Assembly (NCBI GenBank): GCA_002753515.1
Contig: PEAK01000023.1
Location: 1-56,052 of the forward strand
Length of the DNA stretch: 56,052 bases
Reading direction: 5' to 3'
Source: Magnetococcales bacterium
GTDB taxonomy: Bacteria > Pseudomonadota > Magnetococcia > Magnetococcales > UBA8363
Every line of letters starts with the position of its first letter. Positions within the stretch are counted from its first letter, which is position 1. This document shows, in pieces, positions 43,643 through 52,898 of the stretch. Made by a program: the position numbers and the translations under genes. Below the pieces are notes generated by a model, which did not search any database, was not told the origin of the DNA, and saw only the letters and a program-made list of their open reading frames with translations.

Positions 43643-44362
43643 ATGCCACTTCCACCAACAGAAAAGATCCCCAAGCATGTTGCCATCGTCATGGACGGCA
43701 ACCGGCGTTGGGCCAAAGCGCGCTTTTTGCCCCGATTTGAAGGCCATCGCCAAGGGGTCAAGGCCGTGCGTCGGACTGTGGAAGCCTGTCTTGATTTCGG
43801 GGTGCCGGTCCTGACCCTCTATACGTTCTCCTCGGAAAATTGGAACCGGCCACAGGATGAAGTCTCTGCCCTGATGAATTTGCTCGCCATTCATCTGCGC
43901 AAGGAAATGGATGAATTGATTCAGGAGGGGGTTCGCTTCCAAGCCTTGGGACGCATTGCCAAATTGCCCCGAAACATCCAGGATCTGGTTCGAGAATTGG
44001 AAGACCGGACACGAAGCAATACCCGATTGCTGTTTAATATCGCCCTCAATTACGGGGGACGCCAGGAGTTGGTGGACGCTGCGGTACAAATATCCAGGGA
44101 AGTCGCAGAGGGTCGCCTGCACATCGACGACATCAACGAAACCACCCTCGCCGCACGCTTGACCACGGCGGGGATTGATGACCCCGATCTCCTGATACGT
44201 ACCGGCGGCGAACAAAGAATCAGCAATTTTCTCCTTTGGCAACTTGCCTATTCCGAAATGGTATTCCTGCCCATTTTCTGGCCCGAGTTTGATGCGGACC
44301 ATTTGCGTAAGGCCATCGAAGAATTTGGCCGAAGGGAACGCCGTTTCGGGGCTTCAACTTAA
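43643..44362 (+). CDS. uppS: Undecaprenyl diphosphate synthase
   Basis: UppS extends farnesyl diphosphate with cis-isoprene units to the C55 carrier lipid for peptidoglycan and O-antigen. The 239-residue enzyme shows HVAIVMDGNRRWAK with the catalytic Asp, GHRQGVKAVRR, YTFSSENWNRP, and the C-terminal DLLIRTGGEQRISNFLLWQLAYSE. It stands between frr and cdsA in the standard order. Confidence 0.97.
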   Translation: MPLPPTEKIPKHVAIVMDGNRRWAKARFLPRFEGHRQGVKAVRRTVEACLDFGVPVLTLYTFSSENWNRPQDEVSALMNLLAIHLRKEMDELIQEGVRFQALGRIAKLPRNIQDLVRELEDRTRSNTRLLFNIALNYGGRQELVDAAVQISREVAEGRLHIDDINETTLAARLTTAGIDDPDLLIRTGGEQRISNFLLWQLAYSEMVFLPIFWPEFDADHLRKAIEEFGRRERRFGAST

Positions 44363-44372
44363 GACCGAAGTC

Positions 44373-45170
44373 ATGGCACTTCGGATCCTCTCTTCGGTTA
44401 TTCTAATTCCACCCCTGCTGTTGCTGTTGCTCCATGGTACGGTTACGTGGGTTTTTTTCCTGCTCTTGCCCATCAGCGCCATCCTGCTCTATGAGTGGCA
44501 CGCCATGGCGGGCCACCTTTCCTGGCTTCGTCTGGCCGTTGCAATCGGAATCGCCTGGTTTCTGCTACTGAATCAATGGCTGGGATCCCTGATTCCCATG
44601 GAACTCCCCGTTTTTCTCTATGTCATGTTTTTATTTGTATCCATCATGCCCCAGTACCGGGATCACTGGCAACTCGGTATGAAAATCGGCCACCCATTGA
44701 CCGGCATTATCTATTGTATCTTCCCCTTGATAATGTTATTGGAAGTTTACCACCGTATGGGAGGAGAGTTGATTCTGTTCCTGCTACTGGTGATCTGGGC
44801 AACCGACAGTGGCGCGCTGTTTATTGGTCGATGGTTGGGACGGCGTAAGTTGGCCGTTGCCATTTCCCCGGGAAAAACTGTTGCCGGCTTTTGGGGGGGA
44901 CTTGCCTGTGGGGGCATCGTCGGGATGGTGGCAGCCAGCCCCTTATCATTACCCGGGGGGTGGATCACAGGGGGATTGGTGGGGACAGTACTCTCGTTGC
45001 TGGGACAATTGGGAGATCTGGCCGAATCCATGCTGAAACGGGAGGCGGGAGTCAAGGATTCAGGGCGGCTCATCCCGGGACACGGTGGGCTGCTGGATCG
45101 CTTGGATAGTCTGTTGTTCGCTGCTCCGGCCCTTTATTTATTGCTTCGCTATTGGGATTGGCATCCCTAG
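44373..45170 (+). CDS. cdsA: Phosphatidate cytidylyltransferase
   Basis: CdsA makes CDP-diacylglycerol, the precursor of all membrane phospholipids. The 265-residue integral membrane protein starts at ATG 44373, ten bases after uppS; the open frame extends back into uppS. Several membrane helices lead to the signature LLGQLGDLAESMLKREAGVKDSGRLIPGHGGLLDRLDSLLFAAP, with the metal-binding Asp residues. It precedes dxr in the usual order. Confidence 0.95.
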   Translation: MALRILSSVILIPPLLLLLLHGTVTWVFFLLLPISAILLYEWHAMAGHLSWLRLAVAIGIAWFLLLNQWLGSLIPMELPVFLYVMFLFVSIMPQYRDHWQLGMKIGHPLTGIIYCIFPLIMLLEVYHRMGGELILFLLLVIWATDSGALFIGRWLGRRKLAVAISPGKTVAGFWGGLACGGIVGMVAASPLSLPGGWITGGLVGTVLSLLGQLGDLAESMLKREAGVKDSGRLIPGHGGLLDRLDSLLFAAPALYLLLRYWDWHP

Positions 45171-45183
45171 GAGCTGAAAACCT

Positions 45184-46398
45184 GTGACCGTTAAAAACAT
45201 CACCCTTCTGGGTTCCACCGGATCCATTGGCGTCAGTACGCTGGAAGTCGTGGACCGCCACAGCGACCGCTTCAAGGTTATCGCCTTGGCCGCCGGAAAA
45301 AATTACGGACTCCTGGCGTTGCAGGCCCGGCACTTTCAACCCGAACTGGTAGCCATTCGCGATCCATTACAGTATGTGGCCTTGAAAGAAGCACTATCCG
45401 GGGTACATACCGAAATTTGCGCCGGGGAAGAAGGTGTTCTCCAAGTTGCAAGCCTGGCGAAAGCCGACATGGTGGTATCGGCTATCGTCGGTGCCGATGG
45501 CTTGGCACCTGGTTTGGCTGCCATACGGGCGGGCAAGGATTTGGCCCTGGCCAACAAGGAATCGCTGGTCATGGCGGGGGATATTTTCATGCGGGAGGTC
45601 AGCCGTCATGGGGTAGGTCTCTTGCCCGTTGATTCCGAGCATAGCGCCATTTTCCAGGCTTTGTACAGCGGCTCCTCATCCCATCCCCGGCAACTGGTCA
45701 TGGCCAACAGGGATCAGATTGACCGTTTGATCCTGACCGCCTCGGGTGGTCCCTTCCGCGGCTGGTCCGCCAAGCAATTACGTACTGTTACCGTCGATCA
45801 AGCTTTGGCCCATCCGGTCTGGACCATGGGGAAAAAAATTTCCATCGACTCCGCAACCATCATGAACAAGGGGTTGGAAGTCATCGAAGCCTTTTTCCTG
45901 TTTGGCTTTCCACCGGAACAGATTGATGTCATCGTCCACCCGGAGAGCATTGTCCACTCCATGGTCGCCTTTAAAGACGGGTCGGTGTTGGCACAAATGG
46001 GGACACCCGACATGCGCACGCCGATAGCGGTGGCCCTGGCTTGGCCCGAACGTATCGAAACCGATGTCGCACCCTTGGATTTGGTGACCCAGGGATCGTT
46101 ACATTTTTATGACCCACCTGCGGCAGAAGCCTTTCCATGCCTCGGCCTGGCCTATGAGGCCCTGACCCTGGGTGGGGGCGCTCCAGCGGTGCTGAACGCC
46201 GCCAATGAAGTCGCGGTAGCGGGTTTCCTGGCCGGGAATATTGGTTTCATGAAGATTCCCGAAATCATAGAGTGGTCCTTGGCACAGACGGATTTGCGAT
46301 CCAGACCCGATACCTTGGCCGAGGTCATTGCTTTGGATAAAGAAACACGCGTACGGGTGCAAAAACAGTTTTTTCCTCAGACAGGGGTGGCTGGTTAA
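45184..46398 (+). CDS. dxr: 1-deoxy-D-xylulose 5-phosphate reductoisomerase
   Basis: Dxr performs the committed step of the MEP isoprenoid pathway with NADPH and a divalent metal. The NADPH site is LLGSTGSIGVSTLEVV. Active-site motifs are LALANKESLVMAG, PVDSEHSAIFQAL, LTASGGPFRGW and KISIDSATIMNKGLEVIEA with the metal ligands. The GTG start at 45184 follows AGGAGC. It supplies precursors for the UppS encoded upstream. Confidence 0.97.
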   Translation: MTVKNITLLGSTGSIGVSTLEVVDRHSDRFKVIALAAGKNYGLLALQARHFQPELVAIRDPLQYVALKEALSGVHTEICAGEEGVLQVASLAKADMVVSAIVGADGLAPGLAAIRAGKDLALANKESLVMAGDIFMREVSRHGVGLLPVDSEHSAIFQALYSGSSSHPRQLVMANRDQIDRLILTASGGPFRGWSAKQLRTVTVDQALAHPVWTMGKKISIDSATIMNKGLEVIEAFFLFGFPPEQIDVIVHPESIVHSMVAFKDGSVLAQMGTPDMRTPIAVALAWPERIETDVAPLDLVTQGSLHFYDPPAAEAFPCLGLAYEALTLGGGAPAVLNAANEVAVAGFLAGNIGFMKIPEIIEWSLAQTDLRSRPDTLAEVIALDKETRVRVQKQFFPQTGVAG

Positions 46399-46400
46399 CC

Positions 46401-47474
46401 ATGATGCACACGGTATTTTGGGCTATCGTAGTCCTGGGAGTCCTTATTTTTGTCCATGAGTTGGGCCATTTCTTGGTGGCGCGACTGTTTGGCATACGTG
46501 TTTTGGTCTTTTCCTTGGGGTTCGGCCCCAAAATTTGGGCCCGAACAGGGAAAGATGGTACGGAATACCGTTTGTCGCTCGTACCACTGGGGGGATACGT
46601 CAAAATGTTGGGCGAGTCGGGCGACCCGGAGGAAGAAATACCGGAAGCACTCATGGATCAATCCTTCGCGGCCAAAAGCGTTTACCAGCGTTTTGGCGTT
46701 GTGTTCGCCGGCCCCTTGTTCAACTTCATTTTTGCAATGCTGGCCTTGATCATCGCCTTCATGGTGGGCGTGGAAGAGGCCTTACCGGTAGTGGGATCGG
46801 TCACCGAGGGGATGCCCGCACAAAAAGCTGGAATCCAGGTGGGCGATCACATCGTTGCGATCAATGGCACCACGGTCAACCGATGGGAGACGATGAGTCG
46901 TCGCATCAAGGATTTGGGTGAAACGGAGTTGCATCTCACCGTGGAGAGGAACCATGTGCAACTCGAAGTCACCGTCATGCCGCAAATCAAGGAGGTCCAC
47001 AATCTGTTTGGCGAATCGGTACGTTATCCCCTGATTGGTGTTGGCCCCAGTGGCGACCAGGAGTTCGTACGATACGGATTGCCAACGGCTGTCATCAAGG
47101 GGGTCAAACAGACGTGGATGATCATGGATCTGACGGTGACGAGCATATGGAAATTGCTCACACGGGTCGTTCCAGCCGACCAGATCGGTGGACCTTTGCT
47201 GATTGCCGAAATGGCGGGCAAAACGGCGAACCAGGGGGCAACCAGTCTGTTGTTTTTCATGGCGTTGATCAGTATCAATCTGGGCATACTCAATTTATTG
47301 CCGGTACCGATCCTGGACGGGGGACATTTGTTCTTTTTTACCATAGAGGCCATCAAGGGTGGACCCGTTACCGAGAAAATTCAATCCGTTGCCAACCGCG
47401 TGGGATTGACGTTGCTGGTATTGCTCATGGTATGGGCCCTCAAAAATGATTTAACGCGGCTTTTTGCCACATAA
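46401..47474 (+). CDS. rseP: Site-2 zinc protease RseP
   Basis: RseP cleaves membrane-bound anti-sigma factors and signal-peptide remnants inside the membrane. HEXXH is at H19-H23 (FVHELGHFLVARLFG). A PDZ domain lies at about 115-195, and the LDG motif is in NLLPVPILDGGHLFFF. At 357 residues it has one PDZ domain, less than the tandem pair in E. coli. The local anti-sigma encoded at 36697 has no clear membrane helix, so it is not an obvious substrate. The start is 2 bases after the dxr stop. Confidence 0.95.
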   Translation: MMHTVFWAIVVLGVLIFVHELGHFLVARLFGIRVLVFSLGFGPKIWARTGKDGTEYRLSLVPLGGYVKMLGESGDPEEEIPEALMDQSFAAKSVYQRFGVVFAGPLFNFIFAMLALIIAFMVGVEEALPVVGSVTEGMPAQKAGIQVGDHIVAINGTTVNRWETMSRRIKDLGETELHLTVERNHVQLEVTVMPQIKEVHNLFGESVRYPLIGVGPSGDQEFVRYGLPTAVIKGVKQTWMIMDLTVTSIWKLLTRVVPADQIGGPLLIAEMAGKTANQGATSLLFFMALISINLGILNLLPVPILDGGHLFFFTIEAIKGGPVTEKIQSVANRVGLTLLVLLMVWALKNDLTRLFAT

Positions 47475-47807
47475 TCGTTGCTGGCGTGATTGCTCCAATG
47501 GACGCACAGGGCAAATACCCTGGGGTAAAATGGTTTATTGCCTTGATGTTGGGATATTTTTCATATTCGGGCGCAGAACATTCGCGCGGTTTCTTGCCCT
47601 TTGGCGGTAATGTGGCTATCCTTAAGTCGCCTTGAGTGGATAATGTGTGTCCCGTTGCGCGTATTTTCATGCAGAGAAAGGGCGGGTAGTCCCGAAGCAC
47701 GAGGAATCGATACGCTCTTCCAGGTTCATTCCTCGACAAAACGGTTTGAAGAGTATCCCTCTTCAAGAGTCTCGATTTTGCCCCCCGGGGCATCCTGCTG
47801 CCGAAAC
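47475..47807. other. Gap between rseP and bamA with a hairpin
   Basis: These 333 bases have no supported gene. A perfect 8-bp hairpin, TTGAAGAG (47746-47753) and CTCTTCAA (47759-47766), lies about 40 bases before the bamA start and may regulate its translation. I see no certain RpoE-type promoter. Confidence 0.5.
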
Positions 47808-50096
47808 ATGACAATGACCCATACCAAGACTTGCCATTTGACAGTACTGTTCCTCCTGCTCCTGGTCGCCATCGCCCCCTCTGGCGCTCTGGCCGGAGCA
47901 TCCATCCGCCAGATTGTCGTGGAAGGGACAGCCCGCATCGAGACCGATACGGTCAAGAGTCACCTGGAACTGGGCGAAGGCGACCGCTTCGATACCAACA
48001 AAATTCGCAAAAGCATTCAAAAGTTGTTCGATACCGGTTTTTTCAAGGATGTGGCCATTGACCGGCGAGGCGATGACCTGGTGGTCCGGGTGTCGGAAAA
48101 TCCGGTCATCAATGAAATCACCTTCGAGGGCAACGATGCCTTCAGCAAGGAAGAACTGGAAAAATTGGTCCAGGTTAAAGCCGCCACGATCTACAACCGC
48201 GCCAAAACAGAACGCGATTTGGCCGCTTTGCGCCAGGGATACCGGGTCAAAGGGCTGTTTTTGGCCAAGATTGACCTCCTCGTCAACACCACCGGAAACA
48301 ATCAGGTCAACCTGGTCTACCGGATCAGCGAAGGGGAAAAATCCAAGGTCAGACGCATCAAAATCGTCGGGAACCAGCAATTGGATACCAAGGTGCTGCT
48401 GAAAAGCCTCATGATCAAGGAGAGCGGTTGGTTTTCCTGGTTTACCGAAGATGACACCTATGATCGGGAAAAACTGCTTTTTGACCAGGCACAGATACGT
48501 AAGACCTACCTGGATCATGGATTCTACCGGGTGCAGGTGGACTCATCCGTGGCGGAATTGACACCTGATCGAAGCGCGTTCGTGGTAACCCATACGGTTG
48601 TCGAAGGCAAACGCTACAGGTTTGGATCCATCCAAATTAACGGTGACTTCAACGAGCTGCCCAATGCCACGTTGATGGAAGAGGTCAAATTCCAGCCCGG
48701 CGATTGGTATTCAAAGACCAAACTGATGACCTCCATGGAAAAATTGACGGACCGTATTGGTGATTTCGGTTATGCCTTCCTGGACATTCAGCCTGATGCC
48801 AAGGTGGATGATGAATCCTTGACCGTCTCAGTCAACTTTCAGGTCAAAAAAGGGCAACGGGTCTACCTGAATCGGATTGAGGTGGCTGGCAATGATCGGA
48901 CACGCGACGAGGTCATCCGTCGTGAGGTACGGATGACGGAGGGCGATTTGTTTTCCGCTTCCAAGCTCCGCCGCTCCAAAGAACGATTGAAGCAGCTCAA
49001 TTTCTTCGAAAATATAGAAATATTAACACCACCGGCACAAAATCGGGAAAAAGTCGATGTCCGGGTCAAGGTTACCGAAAAGCCGACCGGTACTTTTTCC
49101 ATCGGTGGCGGCTATTCCAGCACCGAAAATTTCTTGGGAACCGCCAGTATCAGCCAGAACAATTTCCTCGGACGGGGACAGAAACTGGTTTTATCGTTCA
49201 TGGTCTCCGGCATCAGCCAAAACTATAATTTAGGATTTACCGAACCCTACTTCCTCGGCAAGGATCTCTCTGCCGGATTCGATATTTTCAACAGACAGAC
49301 CGATCAAACCAGGGTTTCCTCCTACAAAGCGAATACCTATGGTGGTGACCTACGCATCGGATTTCCCCTTTCGGAACATTTGCGCAGTAACGCCACGTAC
49401 AGTTTGACGCATACAGAAATTACAAATGTCGCAACGGGCGCCTCAACCATGATTCAGGCCATGGCCGACAAAAGTCCCTACTACCAATCCATGATCAGTC
49501 ATGCCTTTTCCTGGGATTACACCAACGATCCCTTGTTCCCAACATCGGGATCAAAGAGCAAAGTGTTCACCGACTTCTCCGGTCTTGGCGGCGATATCAC
49601 CTATGCCCGACTGACCCTGGATCACGAACAGTACTTCCCTCTGACCTTCGACGAATCCTGGGTGGCCTACGTACATGGACGAACGGGCATTGAGGACGGC
49701 CTGGGGGATGACATCCCGATCTTTGAACGCTTTCAACTGGGTGGCATTGGCTCCATCCGTGGCTTCACCCGGGGTGGTCTGGGTCCGAGAACCGCTCAGG
49801 GAGAAGCCTACGGTGGGGTTCACTACGAGCAAATCAATACGGAATTGTTATTCCCCATTTGGGATCTCAAGGAAAAAGGGGTCAGAGGCTTGGTATTCCT
49901 TGACGCCGCCTACGTTGGGGATTGGAAGTTGCCTTCAACCATCACAGAAGCTGGTGGCGTCCGCGTCTCCACCGGTGTCGGTATCAACTGGAATTCCCCA
50001 TTTGGTCCGCTCAAGTTGGTCGTAGGAACTCCAATTGTTAAAGAAAAATATGATCAATCGCGTGTATTAGACTTTACAATGGGGACAACGTTGTAA
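47808..50096 (+). CDS. bamA: Outer-membrane assembly factor BamA
   Basis: BamA is the barrel-insertion core of the Bam complex. The 762-residue protein starts at ATG 47808 with a signal peptide (LTVLFLLLLVAIAPSGALAG); the open frame extends back to 47601. Five POTRA domains follow (residues about 25-410), each with a strand-helix-helix pattern, the first being IRQIVVEGTARIETDTV. The C-terminal barrel contains the conserved loop RFQLGGIGSIRGF (the VRGF-type lid) and ends in FTMGTTL. It is in the usual place before skp. Confidence 0.95.
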   Translation: MTMTHTKTCHLTVLFLLLLVAIAPSGALAGASIRQIVVEGTARIETDTVKSHLELGEGDRFDTNKIRKSIQKLFDTGFFKDVAIDRRGDDLVVRVSENPVINEITFEGNDAFSKEELEKLVQVKAATIYNRAKTERDLAALRQGYRVKGLFLAKIDLLVNTTGNNQVNLVYRISEGEKSKVRRIKIVGNQQLDTKVLLKSLMIKESGWFSWFTEDDTYDREKLLFDQAQIRKTYLDHGFYRVQVDSSVAELTPDRSAFVVTHTVVEGKRYRFGSIQINGDFNELPNATLMEEVKFQPGDWYSKTKLMTSMEKLTDRIGDFGYAFLDIQPDAKVDDESLTVSVNFQVKKGQRVYLNRIEVAGNDRTRDEVIRREVRMTEGDLFSASKLRRSKERLKQLNFFENIEILTPPAQNREKVDVRVKVTEKPTGTFSIGGGYSSTENFLGTASISQNNFLGRGQKLVLSFMVSGISQNYNLGFTEPYFLGKDLSAGFDIFNRQTDQTRVSSYKANTYGGDLRIGFPLSEHLRSNATYSLTHTEITNVATGASTMIQAMADKSPYYQSMISHAFSWDYTNDPLFPTSGSKSKVFTDFSGLGGDITYARLTLDHEQYFPLTFDESWVAYVHGRTGIEDGLGDDIPIFERFQLGGIGSIRGFTRGGLGPRTAQGEAYGGVHYEQINTELLFPIWDLKEKGVRGLVFLDAAYVGDWKLPSTITEAGGVRVSTGVGINWNSPFGPLKLVVGTPIVKEKYDQSRVLDFTMGTTL

Positions 50097-50689
50097 TGAC
50101 AGACACTTCCAACATGACTGACCGACAACAGGGGGGGCGTATGGGTGCCCGATGGATGTTGCGGGGGAAAACCATGGCTGGCGTGGTGTTCTCCCTCTTC
50201 TTTCTGTTTGCTGGTCCCTCCACGGCCCTGGCAGAGCAATATTTGTTCGCCTTCGTGGATGTGCCCAGGGCCATGGCTTCCTCCGATGCCGCCAAACGAG
50301 CGCGCGAGCTGCTGGAAAAAAAATTGGCCTCCAAACAAAAGGAAGTGGATGCCATGGAGCAAAAAATCAAGTCCCTGAAAGATGACATGGAAAAACGCAA
50401 AAATGCGATGACTCCTGAATCCAGGGCAGAGACTTCCGAAGGCGTTCGCGGTAAATTTCGTGAATACCAACGCTTGGTGGAAGATAATCAGGCCGCCATT
50501 GATCGGGAAAACGGTCGGTGGACCAAAAAGATCAGTGAGGCAATGCGCGAAGTTATCGAGGAAATCGGTCGAGAAAGGGGATACACCGTCATATTTGGCA
50601 AAGGGCAGGTGTTATACGCCAATTCCGCCATCGATATCACCGATCAAGTTCTCATCAGGCTCAATAAACGTACAACCAGTTGGTTCTAA
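50096..50689 (+). CDS. skp: Periplasmic chaperone OmpH/Skp
   Basis: This Skp-like chaperone of 197 residues keeps unfolded outer-membrane proteins soluble on their way to BamA. A signal peptide (about 1-45) ends at ALAEQYLFAFVD. A long charged coiled coil follows (about 60-155: RELLEKKLASKQKEVDAMEQKIKSL), as in the prong-like arms of Skp. Its ATG overlaps the last base of the bamA stop. In many relatives lpxD lies between skp and fabZ; here it does not. Confidence 0.9.
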   Translation: MTDTSNMTDRQQGGRMGARWMLRGKTMAGVVFSLFFLFAGPSTALAEQYLFAFVDVPRAMASSDAAKRARELLEKKLASKQKEVDAMEQKIKSLKDDMEKRKNAMTPESRAETSEGVRGKFREYQRLVEDNQAAIDRENGRWTKKISEAMREVIEEIGRERGYTVIFGKGQVLYANSAIDITDQVLIRLNKRTTSWF

Positions 50690-50691
50690 TC

Positions 50692-51141
50692 GTGAATCTG
50701 GACAAACCTGAAGACATCTTAAAAATATTACCCCATCGCTACCCGTTTTTACTGGTTGATCGGGTGATCGAATTCACCCCCGGCGAACGGCTGGTGGCCA
50801 TTAAAAATGTCTCGTTCAACGAGCCGCATTTCCAAGGCCATTTCCCAGATAATCCCGTGATGCCAGGAGTCCTGATCCTGGAAGCGATGGCCCAGGCCGG
50901 GGCTTTGTTCGCCGGCTATACCGATGTGGAATCGGTTGCCGGTCGGTTGGTCTATTTCATGACCATCGACCGGGTCAGATTTCGCAAGCCGGTGATCCCT
51001 GGTGACCAACTCCGTCTGGTGCTGACCCTGGCACGCCGACGCAAAGATATTTGGCGCTTCGACGGCAAAGCCTATACCGGCGAAGATTTGGCAGCAGAAG
51101 CTTTGCTGATGGCCATGACCAGGGATGCCAAGGAGGCGTAG
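50692..51141 (+). CDS. fabZ: 3-hydroxyacyl-ACP dehydratase FabZ
   Basis: FabZ dehydrates 3-hydroxyacyl-ACP in fatty acid synthesis, competing with LpxA for substrate. The 149-residue hot-dog-fold protein shows [14 protein letters not shown], the catalytic His in [22 protein letters not shown] and the active-site Glu in the same helix. The GTG start at 50692 follows the skp stop by 2 bases. Confidence 0.96.
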   Translation: MNLDKPEDILKILPHRYPFLLVDRVIEFTPGERLVAIKNVSFNEPHFQGHFPDNPVMPGVLILEAMAQAGALFAGYTDVESVAGRLVYFMTIDRVRFRKPVIPGDQLRLVLTLARRRKDIWRFDGKAYTGEDLAAEALLMAMTRDAKEA

Positions 51142-51147
51142 GGTACC

Positions 51148-51939
51148 ATGACTGCAATGCCAGGTGTTGACATTCATGAAACGGCGGTCGTAGGGGCTGG
51201 AACGCGCATGGGCCAAGGGGTCCGCGTTGGCGCTTATGCGGTCGTTGGACCGAATGTGGTCCTGGATGATGAGGTGGAAATCGGACCCCACGCGGTCATC
51301 GATGGTCATACCTCCGTTGGCAAAAGGACACGTATATTCAGCTTCGCCTCTGTGGGCCTCGATCCCCAGGATATCCACTACCGTGGTGAACCTACCCGCG
51401 TGGAAATCGGTGATGACTGCCAGATTCGCGAATTTGTCAGTATCAACCGGGGTACCGAGTCGGGAGGGGGACTTACACGGGTGGGTAACGGCTGCATGCT
51501 GATGGCCTATACCCACGTTGCCCACGATTGTCGCGTGGGTAACCGGGTGGTCATGGCCAACGGGGCAACACTCGCAGGACACGTGGAAATTCAAGACTAT
51601 GCCGTCATCGGCGGTTTGACCGCCATTCATCAATTCGCCCGCATCGGTCGCAACGCCTTTATCGGTGGTGCTTCCGCTGTATCCATGGATGTCGTACCCT
51701 TTTTGTCGGCAGCCGGTAACCGTGCCCGTTTGATGGGAGTCAATGTCGTCGGGCTACGCCGCAGTGGCTTTTCCGAGGAAGCCATTGCCGCCATCCGGCA
51801 GGCGCATCGCATCGTCTTTCGTGCCAACTTGCGTCTTGAACAGGCGATTGAAGAGCTTGAAAAAAAATTTGCAGCAACCTTTGAGGTACAGTGCATGCTG
51901 GAATTTTTGCAGACCGGTCAGCGTGGGTTTTGTCGGTAA
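51148..51939 (+). CDS. lpxA: UDP-N-acetylglucosamine acyltransferase LpxA
   Basis: LpxA adds the first 3-hydroxyacyl chain of lipid A. The 263-residue left-handed beta-helix protein has hexapeptide repeats from about residue 5 to 180 and the catalytic His in MAYTHVAHDCRVG. The C-terminal helical domain starts near AAGNRARLMGVNVVGLRRSGFS. It follows fabZ by 6 bases. Confidence 0.97.
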   Translation: MTAMPGVDIHETAVVGAGTRMGQGVRVGAYAVVGPNVVLDDEVEIGPHAVIDGHTSVGKRTRIFSFASVGLDPQDIHYRGEPTRVEIGDDCQIREFVSINRGTESGGGLTRVGNGCMLMAYTHVAHDCRVGNRVVMANGATLAGHVEIQDYAVIGGLTAIHQFARIGRNAFIGGASAVSMDVVPFLSAAGNRARLMGVNVVGLRRSGFSEEAIAAIRQAHRIVFRANLRLEQAIEELEKKFAATFEVQCMLEFLQTGQRGFCR

Positions 51940-52001
51940 CGGAGACCGATGCCACAGCACCTATCTCAAAGTCACCTTTTTCAAGTCAGGGCACCCTCCC
52001 C

Positions 52002-52898
52002 TTGCCCACACCCGACCCTGAACATCCCATTGGACTGATTGCCGGAAGTGGCCAACTCCCCTTGTTGTTTGCTCAAAAAGTAGCCATTGAGCAATCCAGA
52101 CCTGTGGTCGTGGCAGCCCATGTCGGTGAAACCGATCAACGCATGAACGCGTTGGTCGCTGAGGTGTTGTGGGTGCCCCTGGGGCGTTTTAAAAAAATCG
52201 TTGCTTTTTTCCGCGCCAGGAAAGTTCGTGAGTTGGTACTCGTGGGAGGAATCGCCAAAGCGTCCATTTGGCGTGTTCGCCCGGATACCATGGCGTTGAA
52301 ACTGGTTTGGCGCCTGCGGCATCTCCATGATGATCTGTTGTTACGGGGCATAGCTGCTGAATTGGCAGCCCTGGGGTTTCAGGTACGTTCGGTAACCGAC
52401 TATTTACCCCAACTTTTGGCACCCGCCGGGGTGTTGACACGGCGTCAACCCGACGAATCCCTGTGGAACGATATCACCATAGGTTGGCGGGCCGCCAAGA
52501 TGCTGGGGCAATTGGACATCGGTCAGGGCGTCATTGTAAAAAGGAAAATTGTGATCACGGTTGAAGATATCGGAGGTACCGATGCCATGATCGCTCGTGC
52601 CGGTGCGCTGACACAAAATTCAAGCACGGGTTGGGCCGGACGCGGAGAAATGGTGTTGGTTAAAACGGCAAAGCCGGGTCAGGATTTGCGCCTGGACCTG
52701 CCCACCGTCGGTCCAGGAACCATCGAAAAGATGCAGGCCTGCGGCATCTCAGTTCTGGCTATCGAAGTGAACAGAACCTTGCTTCTGGACCCGGAACAAA
52801 CCATACGCTTGGCCGATCGCTACGGCCACATTGTGGTCGCGTGTGAGGAACTCGGCATGAACAAACGGATGGCAACCTTGGAGCTGTCGTCATCATGA
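52002..52898 (+). CDS. lpxI: UDP-2,3-diacylglucosamine pyrophosphatase LpxI
   Basis: LpxI hydrolyses UDP-2,3-diacylglucosamine to lipid X, replacing LpxH in Alphaproteobacteria and some others. The conserved start is IGLIAGSGQLPLLFA at 52032; GGIAKASIWRVRPD and GRGEMVLVKTAKPGQDLRLDLPTVGPGTIEKMQ are typical. No ATG fits well. TTG 52002 (298 residues) or TTG 51930 are possible, and the frame is open from 51891. A better-placed ATG with GGAG (51949) lies in another frame that closes soon, so a start-region indel is possible. The stop overlaps lpxB by 4 bases. Confidence 0.9.
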   Translation: MPTPDPEHPIGLIAGSGQLPLLFAQKVAIEQSRPVVVAAHVGETDQRMNALVAEVLWVPLGRFKKIVAFFRARKVRELVLVGGIAKASIWRVRPDTMALKLVWRLRHLHDDLLLRGIAAELAALGFQVRSVTDYLPQLLAPAGVLTRRQPDESLWNDITIGWRAAKMLGQLDIGQGVIVKRKIVITVEDIGGTDAMIARAGALTQNSSTGWAGRGEMVLVKTAKPGQDLRLDLPTVGPGTIEKMQACGISVLAIEVNRTLLLDPEQTIRLADRYGHIVVACEELGMNKRMATLELSSS

